Shown piece after piece: positions 18,571 to 33,985 of a stretch of 64,000 nucleotides of DNA (positions are counted from its first letter, which is position 1; every line of letters begins with the position of its first letter). Under the pieces are notes generated by a model. That model had not been told where the DNA came from. It ran no database searches and saw nothing but the letters and a program-made list of their open reading frames with translations. The translations under genes and the position numbers were made by a program. Source of the stretch: Azadirachta indica (lineage: Eukaryota; Streptophyta; Magnoliopsida; Sapindales; Meliaceae); contig CM040449.1 in assembly GCA_022749755.1 (NCBI GenBank), forward strand, positions 3,181,157-3,245,156. The letters run 5' to 3'.

Positions 18571-20187
18571 TAGTTTCCCTGGAAACCACGCTACCTGGTT
18601 TCAAGTTATCTCGAGTTCCAAGAGTTTTCAGACTTGCTGATGGCCTTCATCAGTCAAATAAAATCTGCTTGAGTTTCATATTGTTGTATAAAAAATGGTA
18701 TACCATTACCAAATCAGAGTTTTTTTTTTTTTTTTCAGAATTTAACCATTGTTTAGCAGAATAATACAAGTGAAAAAATATAAATAAATCTCAGGAAAAG
18801 TCTCAGGTTGGTTCATCGAAATTATTTAATGTAATAAAGAAAGAGAGAGAAAAAAGGCAGAGGTCAAATGAGAAGATAATTCAAAACATTAAAAAAGAGT
18901 CAACAAATGAGACGACAGGATTCTTCCTTATACTTTACACTGACAATTTGACCATTGCTTTTCATTTGATTTTATCTATATCTAACCCAAAAACCGTACC
19001 ATGAAATAAAGATTAAGCGTTAGGCATTAAGCCATAGCTGCCAATACTGTCAGGTACACCGAACGTGACTAGTATTAGTAAAACCTGGTATAAGCGTATT
19101 TCTTTTTTAATCTGAAAGTCAAGGATTCAACTGCGTACGTATGCAAGTCAAAATTGGCGTAACGCAAATTTAACCCTCATCAATTAGGCGAAAATTCCAG
19201 TTTTCACCACACCAGCTAACATATAATACATACTCATCCCACGTTTTCTCTCGTAGGGGAATGCTTAAACGATGAAAATTTTGCTTGGTATTATTGAACA
19301 CTGAATGATGAAGGATACTTAATTAATGGGGAGCCGGGTCTGATTAAACAGACTAATTGATTGTAAATGATGATCTTTATTTTTAGTGAGAAAATCCGAA
19401 TTCCTCAACCACTACGATCAATCAACGGGGTAAATCAATTTGTGTTGTCACCTATTACGTGTCGACATCGGGCCTGGTCATACAAGAGTCAGATCTAATG
19501 ATGAGGGTTGAATATTTAGGATCGGGACGTCGTTTTCTTCAATGGATAGTTATAATAGCTTTTGTAATGTAGACTAGTTTAATAACATCACCGGCAATTT
19601 CTAGTGATCATCAATTTACCATGGACCACTAAACACCCCCACCCCCCCCCAACCCAACAACTCCCGGGCATACGCGAGGTTTGAATAAATTGTGTTTCAG
19701 TCTAATCTATCCTTCTAAGCTTGGCTTTAAATGCCGTCCCCGCATACGCAATAAACCATTACTCGATGAGCAAAGCAAAATAGTAAGAATACATCAAAAT
19801 TTTTGAACCCTTACCGAGATCAGTCTACCTTTGACGTCAAACAAAAGAAAGAGACGAATAATCTGTCGTCCATTACCGGAAAAAGAGCCTACAGGAATTT
19901 GTCTCACAAATAATTTATAATCTCTCCTTTCTTTACAGGTTAGGTAAATGATATAAATAAAATAAAAAGGTTTTACCCAAATCAGTTTGCACAGATTAAA
20001 AAAATGTGCTGCGTTTAGTAAAGTTTATTGGAAGTCATAAAATAAGCCTAAGACGGTGACAATGACAATAAAAACCTTTTAAACAGCGGAAATCAATTTT
20101 CTTTTAACCAAGAACGATGAACCTAAAACTGATTTTGACACTTTTCGGGTAGGTCGTATGTACTGTTCAAAGATTGTCTTTAGCAAG
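18571..20187. other. intergenic spacer, kinase promoter and VPS35 3' flank
   Basis: No coding region was recognised. There is a T tract near 18720 and a C tract near 19640. The 18571-19200 side would hold the kinase promoter, and about 20040-20187 is probably VPS35 3' UTR. Confidence 0.5.
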
Positions 20188-23100
20188 TCACACCTTGATG
20201 GCATCAAATTTCTCGCCCATTGCACCGCCTTTCTTTTTCTGGAATTCAATATATCGCATCGTGCTGGCAAAGAAAGCATTAGCAGCAGGATCTGTGGTTG
20301 TGGGATCACTCTGCATCTCAGTGGTTATTAATTCAATCAGACTTTGGATTGCTGAACTTGTTATCTGTGCATTTCCTTTCTCGTAAAAATAGAGGTACCT
20401 GAAATAAATCAAGGGCATCATTTCAACACATCGACAGAGGCTGTTACACGAGGAAATCGAATTCAGTAACATTTCAAGCTACTGACTTGTTTAGTATTTC
20501 AACAAAGAGTATGACAGGCCCACTGCTACCCCGCACCACATTGGCCATTTGTTGAGCAGCATTTGCAATCCTCAAAGCACGCTTTAAGCAAAGAAGGACC
20601 CTACAATCACGCAAACACTAACAGTCAATTCTCTTCCATAACATGTAACATATAGGAAGCCTATAAGTTCTTCACCAAGACTATCAATTCAAAACCATTA
20701 AAAACCAACCATTAAAATATGACAATGATACACAGCTCAGCGTAGAAATATGCATCCAAACTTGATGCATGAACTCAAACAAAACCATGAAACGATGCGA
20801 GTTAACATCTCTTAATGTTAAGTATGAGGCTGCACACCTTTCTCCGTCCTTAATGCCATCTTGATCATCAACCCAAAAGAGATGTGAGCATGCATAAACG
20901 GCTCGGCATTGATCAGGCTTCTTTAAAAGCCTTGCTGAATACTGAACAAGGAGAAAAATGTTAAAAGAATTTCAGAATACCAGCAAAGCAAATTAATCAG
21001 AAAAAATCCAAGCACTTTACCCCCGTTGCCTTGTGTGTCAAAGTATCCCGATTCTCCACACCAAATACATTCATCCTCTGTAGAGCTCCAATTATCAGAT
21101 GTATTGCTGTCACCTGGGCTTTGGAGTCCTAAAAGCATCGACATATACAAGATTAGAATGCAAACTGGCCAAATGTGACACATCTCAGTTTATTGATAAT
21201 TACATTAATATAGATTTTAGCTTTCCCTTTTTCTTGAGCGGTGGGTTATGATTAACCAGAAAAATCAATTCACAAGGAATTACCGTAATTTCTTCTTCAT
21301 ACATCACAAACGCCTGAGTGAAAAATTCATAGGCAACATGCTCGAGATCACAGTCGTTAGCAGCCTGATTGTCAAGACACCAAAATGATTAGAGTTTTAG
21401 GCTTAAGAATTTACGTCCTGCAAAAGTTGTTCCAAATTATAATTAAAAAGTCTCCTTTCAGTAGCATAAGAACATTTTTATATAAACTATGCAGTAAGAC
21501 TGATAGTAACTACAATATTCCATTATTACATTAACTGATGCATCACATGAGATTAATGTGGCTTGACAATCTTCTTAGCATGCATGGAAGAGACTTTTCC
21601 ACAAATTTTGAGGATGCTTCATGAAAAGTTGCGGATCTCAAGCAAGTATAAACTCTTTATGGAGCACTAAGATTAGTCAAAACTTACCTCAGCACATTGT
21701 AGATGCAATCTCAATGCCAGTTCAGGTGATGGAACAGATGAAAGAGACTCAACAGTCTGCAATCAAAGCAGATAAAGCATAGATGTGATGATGATAAGAT
21801 ATCAGATAAGACATACATGCTGTGGAAAAGACTATATGCTTACATTAACATAGAACACTTTTGTTTTTGGCATAAGCATAGCCAAAAGAACAATTCAAAG
21901 TTCAAAGAAATAACATATAGGTGACAGGAAAAAGAGTTGACATACATGATGTAAAAAGGACTATACGCTTACATTAACATAGAACACTTTTGTTTTTGCC
22001 ATAAACATAGCCAAAAGAACAATTCAAAGTTCAAAGAAATAACATATAGGTGACAGGAAAACGAATTCCAAACCAGCACTGGTAGTAATGGTAAGTCCAA
22101 ATGACATGAGATTCAAGTCTTGAAAAAAGGAAAAAGAATAAATAAAATGTTTTCAAAACAGTACTACAACAAATGAAAATGTCTACCTTAACAGATTTCC
22201 CACATAATTGCATGATAATAACACTAACCTAAGAACACTAAGATTGTGGAATCTCTTCTTAGGAGATATTATGAATTTATTAAAGAGTAACCTGACTCAA
22301 GAGCTGAAATATTTTCTTTGGTGTTGCAGGCTCTTCTTCTCCAGCTAAATCTCCATCTTGACTCTGCAATCGCCTAATCAGCTAGAAGACAAAAACCAAA
22401 TCAAAAGAAATCTTTTAAACGTGTCATTTTAAAAGATTATGAACTAATCATATACACTCTCAGATCCAAGAGGTAAATCTTGCAGTATGTTTAACTGCAT
22501 CAAATTTCCACAAAGAAAATAAAGAGTGGATACAACTTAGCGATAAATTCCTAAAAAACACAAAATACTACCTAAAATGTTTGTTCATTTTAACTTTACA
22601 ATAGAATTAAGATAGGTATAATAGTTATAACACCAGAAGGGGGCTAGGAATAGACAGCAAATTCCTTTCTGATCCCTCAACTCCAGATTCACAATCCCAT
22701 GTTTTTGCAAAGTATAACTTGTTCAGGTGCTGTAAAGATGAATGTAGTGATATAACAAAGATAGTCTAGAAATAAACGAAACTTACTCTAAGTGCAGAAA
22801 ATACAAGAGGAGGAATGGTAAATGGTAGTCGTTTGGGTCCGCCAGCCATAATATGCTTTCTCACCATACATATAATCTGAATATTAGTGAATCATAGGAC
22901 ATAAATGTGTTAGTATCTGACAAGTAAACTAAAATATAACATAGAAAGCCACAGTCAGACCTGGAAGACAGTTCAAAAAGGATAAGCTTGCTAAAGAGAT
23001 CCAGATGTGTCTAGGAGAATGATAAATATTTACATAAGCACCATAATACATATATAAAAAAGCTCAACGCACCTTCAACATTTCCTCTGGGTCATCATTA

Positions 23101-26100
23101 TAAAGCATATGTATGAGACGAGCAACAGAATTTTGTTCCTCCTTGAAATCCTCCTCATCAAGCTATCAGTAGATATCAACCCCACCCCAACAAACAAAAG
23201 GGAGTCACCACTCATTTGTAATTTAAGCAACAAGATAAATTCCAAGAATAACATAAAATTCAAAGATGAATAAACAACAGGCTAAGGGATAATTCTAAAA
23301 TTAAAAAATTAGTTTACAAGAATAACATATAACATATAAAATTCAAAGATGAATAAACAACAGGCTAAGGGATAATTCTAAAATTTAAACATTAGTTTAC
23401 AAGAAAATTCCACAGGAATAAAGCTTTTGTTATGTACCTCATCGTGATCAGCTCCATCTAAATCTTTGATGAGCCCTTTTATTAATTCAAACAACACTTC
23501 AACCTATAATGAGCACATTAAGCATGTTTTCAAGAGGAAAACTTGATATCACTAGACAAACAGAGGACTGTACCTTATCTGCAGTTGATATGCAAGTACT
23601 GTTTTTCATAATACTTTGAATAATAACCATTGCCATCACTTTATTTGTTCCGTTATCGAGGTGGTCCATAATTTTGGGATAATTAGAAAGTGTCAGGGCA
23701 GTGACAATATCATTGTATTTCTCCAACGGAGCACTTAAAAGTGCAACGACTTGTTTTGTTGCCCTAGTGTCTTCAAGCTTCGGTGCACTAGATAGCACTT
23801 TAACACCTGCTCCCTGTAAAATTATTTAGCAGAACAAGAACAATCAAACTCTCTAGAGTATTCTCCAATGTATAAACATGCAAATGGAAGTGCAAAGAAG
23901 ATGCAACCTATATGATACGGATATAGTAGGCAGCAGGCCCAGCAGTCTAGTGGAAAAGACAAACTTATGGGAACTTAAATAATTAAAACTTGAAAGAATA
24001 CATACCAGTACTTGATCAACATAATCAAGCCGATCAGGATGAACTCGAAGTGTAAATGTAAGAAGAGAGACATACAAAGATACAGCTCCAACAATAGGCA
24101 TGTCAACCTGTGCTTCTATCACCTGCCATTAAAAATTGGTGATAAACTTGAATGTAAAATCCACACTCTAGCTTGAGCATATCATACAAGTTCCTCCCCC
24201 AATCCCACCCGCTTCCGAAAGAAAACAAGAGAAAAAGGTAAAAAGGAAATGTTTGCGGAATCATCATCAAATTTACTCATATTTCTCACATATGATAACA
24301 GTGAAAAGAAAATACACTTCCATATTTTTTTAATCCTCAGGATGTTCTCAACCACACAGATTTTGCACAAAAAAGCTATGGTTCATATCCCACTTTTCAT
24401 GTTTCTTCTCTTATAACTTCAGACCTTTTTAAGTTGGCAACAAGTAGGTATCTTTCAGAGTACTGCAAAAAGTTCAAAGTAAATTCGCAAGCTCAGGGCA
24501 GCGACCATGTTACCTTGCCAATGGCATTGCTTAATTTAGCAAAAGCTTCAACTTGCAGAAATTCAGGTAGTACCTGGGAAACAAAAACCATAATTAACAA
24601 TATGTGACAGAAAATATGCAAAAATAGTATTTAGATAACTCACATCTGCACTTGAAGCAGCATAATTTGACAGCCTGTCCATTAGTTGAGATAGCACTGT
24701 CTTGATATCAACTGTTGGCTGAGAATCAAAAGGATGATGCATAAAGGAAAATAGTCAGCAAGCTGCTTTAATTGATCATATTTTTCCCCAACCAAAAATA
24801 AGGGACAATGCATTCTCCAGTTTAAGCCATGAAACATACCTGAAGCTGGGGGCAAGCACCCAATAGTGTCTCCAGGGTCTGCAAGTGGTACTCATCTGGA
24901 AAGACCTGAATTATGCAATCCATCAGATAATATTGGGCAAGTTCATCTTTACAGTTCACAACCTGCACAAGGCAATTTGGATTCAACTTAAACAGATAAT
25001 CAAAGAGAAAGTATATTATGATATTCTCTAAATCAGAACATAACTAGTGAAAAGAAAATCATTTGACCTGCTCTAGGACTCTTGGAAGAACATTGTCTTT
25101 GTACATCTCAAGGTCCACATCTTCAATTTGACTGAGAACGTGGAGGTTCTTTCCCACCTAATAAAGAAATTCAGAGAAATAAAAGTGTAACTTCTCTGCG
25201 GAAATAATTAATCTTATCTGCTGTTTCACCTAGCAATAAGTTCCAGATTTTGACATTACAAGATCACGTAGCTCATTCCTTTCCTTTTCCCGCTTCTCCC
25301 TTACGCGACCAGGTCCCTGCAGACCAGAAAGCCCAATTGAACGCCTCAACTCAGGATCACCAAAGAGTATGAATGATTCACAAGCACCATGACACCTGCA
25401 TGGCCAAAAATCATGCTCTCATGATTCATTTCTACTTTTATGGCATGCAAGTACTGTGGTGCCATGCAATGTACAAACACACTAAGAGCTAGCAGATGCT
25501 CAACAAACCTGATGCTGCATTCGAACCCAAAGTTTATTCATCTCAGTAAAATTCTGTAGCACAAATTCTACAGCATCTGCCACAGTGTCAGCATCTCTGC
25601 AGGAACATAGCAGCTCATTTGAATGAGTAACCACTAATCATTCTGATATACTATTTGCAAACTGTCACAATGAAGCCAAACACAAGTTTAAGCAGTCAAA
25701 TTAATCCTATTAAACAACTCTTCATTTAATCAGATGATCTTCTCACCCTTCGTACTCAGAACCAATATCTGGTAACTTATCTCTGCTGATTTGAGCAAGG
25801 TAACTTCTCAGAAAGAGGCCACGTATTGGATGTTGAATGCCACGGCACATTTCCACAAGGTCTTTAAGGACATCCTTAGCAGGAGCATCTTTAGATTTAA
25901 TGTACACAGACCCAACTGTACATAGGAGATACCTGGTAGATTAACAAGAAGTTTATATAAACTGAAATCACAGTAGATGTAGCTTACATACAGACGATTA
26001 TCAACAACTGAAAAGAGATTCGCTGGAGTGTTTATTACTTACAATCTAGGCAATATATTGCCAGCGTGTTGAACTAACTCATACAGATCAATGATTGACA

Positions 26101-26558
26101 CACCGTGCCTGCTTTCATCTTTGAAAAACATCTCCAGTTTCCTTAATTCATCGAAAGCTCGCATGTCTAAGAAAAAACACAAAACTAAAATCAATTACAA
26201 CCAACAATTACAAAACATGTGAAAACAAAAAAGAATCAAGAATTTAAAAAAAAAACAAATTTACAGAGTTCGTAGTATTTGTGAGGAGAAAGTTTGGAAG
26301 TTCGAAGCTCGGAGAGCATCTGAGCAGAGTATTTGAGAGCTTCTCTCAAACTATTGGAGTCCTGAGATTGTCGTACGAAACCATAATTAGAGACTAGATC
26401 AGAGCGGAAACAGACTTAGTGAACGGAAACCTAGGGTTTGTGAGAATTAAAATTAGAGAAAGTACCAAGGCCCGATGCATGTAAAAGGCGTTATGTTGAA
26501 CGCCGGCTATCCCTTCCGCCAACCATTTCTCTTCGTCTTCAGCTCCGTTCAACTTCAT
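20188..26558 (-). CDS. vacuolar protein sorting-associated protein 35, retromer subunit
   Basis: Twenty-two exons could be placed, from 26466-26558 ([12 protein letters not shown]) to 20188-20398 (ending EKFDAIKV), giving 790 residues, the usual length of plant VPS35. VPS35 is the scaffold of the retromer core with VPS26 and VPS29. It sorts vacuolar receptors and recycles membrane proteins such as auxin carriers from endosomes. The VPS26-contact motif PRLYL is at residues 103-107. A charged segment [14 protein letters not shown] lies near 225-240, and the rest is alpha-solenoid. Exons run 26466-26558, 26265-26361, 26043-26166, 25747-25932, 25509-25596, 25260-25316, 25068-25157, 24840-24962, 24644-24718, 24514-24573, 24006-24122, 23574-23813, 23438-23503, 23073-23162, 22787-22876, 22292-22381, 21688-21756, 21284-21364, 21021-21128, 20838-20941, 20487-20600, 20188-20398. 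All close in phase, with no sign of damage. Confidence 0.95.
21811..22068. repeat. tandem duplication, period 129 bp, in a VPS35 intron
   Basis: Two near-identical units start at 21811 and 21940 (ACATACATG in both). They share long runs around 'aacacttttgttttt' and 'acatataggtgacagg', with few mismatches. The repeat lies wholly in the intron between exons 16 and 17. The high identity points to a recent duplication. Confidence 0.85.
23258..23412. repeat. tandem duplication, period about 83 bp, in a VPS35 intron
   Basis: 'caaagatgaataaacaac' occurs at 23261 and again at 23344, with near-identical following sequence up to 'agtttacaagaa'. It is intronic, between exons 13 and 14. Confidence 0.8.
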
Positions 26559-27985
26559 TTTCCTCTTTAATTTGATTGGAAGTTCGATCGATACAGGTTA
26601 ACAATATTGAAGGAAAAGGAGCGCACTGTTAATTTAATTCAATTATGGGAAAATATGCGTCACCGCACGGGCACATCTGTGCATGGTTTGGCTGTGACCG
26701 ACCAACGAGCACTTGGAACTTAAACTAACGTTTTAATTTCGTTTGACTGAAGAAACCGTCAAACGCACGAAGTTGCCGATGGCATGAATGCTTTCCGCAC
26801 ATTTACATAGGCGTAACTGAATGATACGAGAAGTTTATTGCTTCCGATCACGAGCTACTATTGTCCTATTTGATTAGACCAAAAACTAAATAAATAAATA
26901 AAACAAAATTAGGTAATACTTTCACGGAATGTAACGCTGGTGATTACGCCGCTCTTGTCCAGGAGGAAAGACAACATGTAACATTATTTTAGAACGAATA
27001 AGTTCATAACTACTTGGTGCAAAAATGTTATAGTATTTTGAACTTCAGAGAATTAATCTTGCACAAATTTCTCTAAAAAAATATTTACCAATAAGTCTAG
27101 AATCAACTATGAAAGCTTTGCAACAGTTCGAAATTCGCATAATTTTTTATTAACATGTAACATTATTTTAGAACGAATAAGTTCATGAAAATATTCTATC
27201 GCATCATTTTTTATTAATTAATGTTAATATGTGAAGCAGTTAAGTGTCACGTCCACTTTTATTTCTCATCCCACATAATCTTTTATGTGGTTTAAAGTTC
27301 AACAAATTGGTTTTATCAAAAATGAAGTACAAACCTTCACAGTGTAAACCTTAGAAACATATTGACCTTGGATAATCAAAGACGTTAATAGATAAATTTG
27401 GCATCATTATTTTCCAGTGTTCTAAAAGACAAATCCATTATTTATTGGAATTTCACGCCCTCTCTAAAACGTCATTTGTACGAAAGACATGTCTGTCAAT
27501 AAGTATCAAGAATGGACTGGACCATTAAAAGTGATTTTTTTTCTTTTATCGAAAATGCACTGGCCGAGAGTTATGCGGTGCATCTAGACAGTAGAAACAA
27601 AGGAAACAGGTTGACGTTCTCTGTTAATGGAAGGAAACAGTTTATAATAGGGATTCTTCCTCACATCTAGAACTGATTCATACCCGGAGACAAAATACAA
27701 ACATGAAAAGCAAAAGAGGTGTGCACATTAACAAAGGAATGCTTTAGTCATCAAATACACATCACAGGCTAATAAGTAAAAAATTTGAGAAATAAACCAT
27801 CCGATGCTTCCACAGAAATCCCTATAAGGTCAGTCAGAGATTATACACGGCGGCTAGCTTGCTGCGAGGACCGCTTGCTGTGTCCTCATGAAACGGAAAA
27901 AGGTATTGCAATGAAAGACTGTAGTAAAGCTGGCTGGCAAATTCATGTCATTTTCTCTTTTGTCAGGATCTCAGTCTTTCCTCAA
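26559..27985. repeat. VPS35 upstream spacer with a 35-bp perfect direct repeat
   Basis: This spacer lies between the VPS35 start and the ROP stop. A 35-bp perfect direct repeat (AACATGTAACATTATTTTAG and on) is at 26973-27007 and 27152-27186. A second, looser pair ('cgcataattttttatt') is near 27137 and 27201. No gene was recognised. The VPS35 promoter should be within the first few hundred bases. Confidence 0.6.
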
Positions 27986-30731
<2,746 letters not shown>

Positions 30732-30956
30732 TCAACAATATATCATAAAGAGAAATCGTCTCTTTTCCTTCCACCTCTCCCTTAGATTTCCTTCATTTCG
30801 AATCAAGAAAACAAAACTGACTTCATAAACGTCGGCAAAAGGGAACAAATTGATTCAAAACCTTGATCGAAGTATTTCACCTAAGTAAAACCCTAACTGC
30901 AGAGGCGGACAAAGATAAGAGAAAGAAACGGATAGGAATTTGCTAAAAAACAAAAT

Positions 30957-30977
30957 GAGAGAGAGAGAGAGAGAGAA
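30957..30977. repeat. (GA)n microsatellite upstream of the ROP gene
   Basis: A run of about ten GA units sits 262-282 bp upstream of the minus-strand start, in its promoter or leader (CT repeats in transcript sense). Confidence 0.85.
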
Positions 30978-33674
30978 GGGGATGATGATGAGCCAATTAG
31001 AGAAAGAGAAGCTGAAAGAAATTGCTTTGCGGTTGAGACGTTAGCTGACCTAGCCAACCTTTTGCCAGCTATGTATCCAACAACTCCTTATCATCATTTA
31101 CCACATATTTTCATTTTATCATTATTCATATGCCTCTTCGTACTACCAATAATTTGAATACATAAAATAGAAAAACAATAGAGAAAATTTTCACTTTAGT
31201 CCCTAATCGTTTGTATAAAATTTTTTATTTTTAAGAAATCACCAACCAAAAAGAAATACAAAGAAAATTTTCACTTTAGTTCCTCCTCGACTAATCGTTT
31301 ATATAAAATTTTTATTTGAAGAAATTAATTCGACACTTTGTAACCAAAAAATTTTTAGTAATTTTTTTTTTCATTTAAAACATAAACCTGACTTTCATTA
31401 AATAATATGTTGTCTAAATTTTATTTATTAAAATGATGTTTTTACTCCTTTTAAAAATTAAATAAAAGTGATGGTTTTTAATTTATTTCTCCCTTTAAAA
31501 TGAGAATTAAATATTATTTTTTATTAGAAAATATTTTTAGAGAAAATATTTTTGATTTAATTTAATGAATTTAATGTAAAGAGACTCTCGGAATTTTGAT
31601 GATACTATAAAATAAAGTGGACTAAAATAGTAGGAACTAAAAAGAAAAAAAAGATAAAATATTAGAGATGTTTGTGATATATCATCAAAGTAGATGAGTA
31701 AAATAAAATTTGTGAAAGATTATGGACTACACAGAATTTCCCCAGGAAAGGACAATGCCGTTTGCTCTTGGACTAAGAACCAATAAGAAGGAGACACGCA
31801 GAAAATGACGAGGAGTAGGATCCTCTAAACGTGCGAGGCGGTGTCATTCCATGATCAATTTTTAAGCACTATTTAATCAGGTTTATAGAAGCTCAAACAG
31901 ACGTGCCAAAGTGAGACACTGACACAAGTCTATGCAAAAAATTAGAAAAGAAAAAATAGGAAATCCCAAATTTCTCACGCAATCGGTAAATAAATATATA
32001 TCTTGATGGAATTTGTTGGGATACTTCCAGACCGTTGATAACTTCGATTCCGTTAATTACGCACAAATTAATTAAGAATTTTCACTTTAATTTTAGTGGT
32101 AGCACATGGGATGAATTTGGTTACCAGGATACCAGCTTCACTTGCCTTGACTTATTAAGGATATTCCCTTACCGAGCTCTTTCAACGGGATCATAATTTC
32201 TTAACCAAAATAGCTGAATGGGTTGGCCCAACTTATTTATAAATTTTGGGCTATACTCTACTATTTGCTTGGGTATTCTTAAGATTGTTCTAACTGAATG
32301 CAAAGAAAAATGAATGGAATTAAATATCATGGCTTCATGCAAAAGGGTTGCCCTAGTGCATGCCTTATAAATTATGTTGGTGATAATTGATTGTGCTGTT
32401 GTGGGGGGTACTAACCTACCTATATTTGTTGCAGTAGCTGTTACATTTAGGAAAGAAGGAAGAACGGGAGGGCGGGCGGGCAGGAGTACTCTGAAGAATC
32501 AGCACAAGTATAAAACTTCACACTAGTTCTAGAAGAAGGTTCAGTTTGTTGACACTAATTCAATCAAGTAGCTGGCATATTTAGTGCTTTCGATAGTAAC
32601 TGATTGCTAATAATGCGGCATTATTTTTAATTTCCCAGATTATCCTCAGCATAACTGTCCAATCTCTAAGCGAATTAAAAAGAAACAGAGTGGGTTTGTA
32701 TTCAAACATTATTGTTCTGATTGTGGTGATTTATATGGCAAATTTTGTGGTTTAAGAATAAGCAGTAAAGACTGTTGAATGAAGGTCGAAAACTCTCAGC
32801 TTAAGTTAGTGAAGAGAAATTAAGAATACTTCCATATCATTCAATGGAAAGCATTAAATAAATGAATATGATCTAGAAAATAGTCTCTTTGCTTTCAATG
32901 ACCTGCACCCATCAGATTGTAGCATCTTTTTCATATGGATAAAATTAGTGCATTGCGAAAGCAGCTTAGGTAGACATGGAGTATTAATGATAGATTAACC
33001 ACTTTAGAAACTGGTAATACATTGGGTTTGAGGTCTGTATCAAAAACCTTCAATTATGATAAAGATTCAAGAAATGACTGCTTTACTTTTAAGTAAACCA
33101 GTATTTTCTTTGCAGGGTAGCCAAATTTTGATTGAAACACTCACATTATCGTTCAAATCTGGCATTGCAAAATAAAACCCATCACATGGTAGGGTGGTCC
33201 CTCAGCTTGACATTCATGACAATGAGTGCATTAAGTAGTAAATTGTTTTCATCAATCATCATCCAGCTGCTAATCGTCACAGGTCCACGCAACAGCTTAA
33301 GAAGCAAAAAGACGATCATAATTAAGTGAATCAACCACAGAAACCAGCAAAATCGGCTAAAACAGTTGTTAGCTTAATTGCTGGAAAAATATAATGTCTT
33401 CTAGCATTTCTATTTGTTGACGTACGTCTTCTTGGCACCATTCATTAGAAATCTCTTACACTAAAATTCTTTCGAAAAACAGTTAAAGGCCGAGTTGTTG
33501 GTTGGCCAACTAATTAACCTTTACATTTATTGGCGGGAGTGATACATGAGACACCTGCTTGCCTTTCATGTCCCATTTTCTTTTTTGATCTATCTTCTCT
33601 TTCGCTTGTTCTGCATGTGTTCGTGATTGCATCCGTGCACATTGTTTCAGAAATCAATCTGTAAGCAGGCTTCA
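30978..33674. other. intergenic spacer between ROP and ABCB genes
   Basis: A divergent spacer of 2.7 kb. The first part is AT-rich with many A and T runs. A short GC-rich patch, GGGCGGGCGGGC, is near 32470. No gene was recognised. The region before 33675 should hold the ABCB promoter and leader. Confidence 0.5.
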
Positions 33675-33954
33675 ATGGAAGGAGTTGAGCTAGCTTGTGA
33701 TGGGGTTAATAGTGATAATTTAGATCAGAAAGTAAACCAGCAAACAAATTCAAGCAAAAAGCAGAGTGTTTCATTCCTTGGTTTATTTGCTGCTGCTGAT
33801 AAAATTGACTATGTCTTGATGTTCTTCGGCAGTCTAGGGGCGTTCGTACATGGCGCCACACTTCCTGTGTTTTTCATTTTGTTTGGTCGTATGATTGATT
33901 CTTTAGGGCATTTATCTTCAAATCCTCACAAACTGTCCTCTCGCATCTCTGAGG

Positions 33955-33985
<31 letters not shown>

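Noticed and set aside
25317..25508. Coding-looking sequence in a VPS35 intron (reads [16 protein letters not shown] in one frame)
   Set aside because: Splicing it in from the upstream AG adds 79 nt, shifts the frame and meets a stop within six codons. The direct exon 5 to exon 6 join gives the expected VPS35 text in phase.
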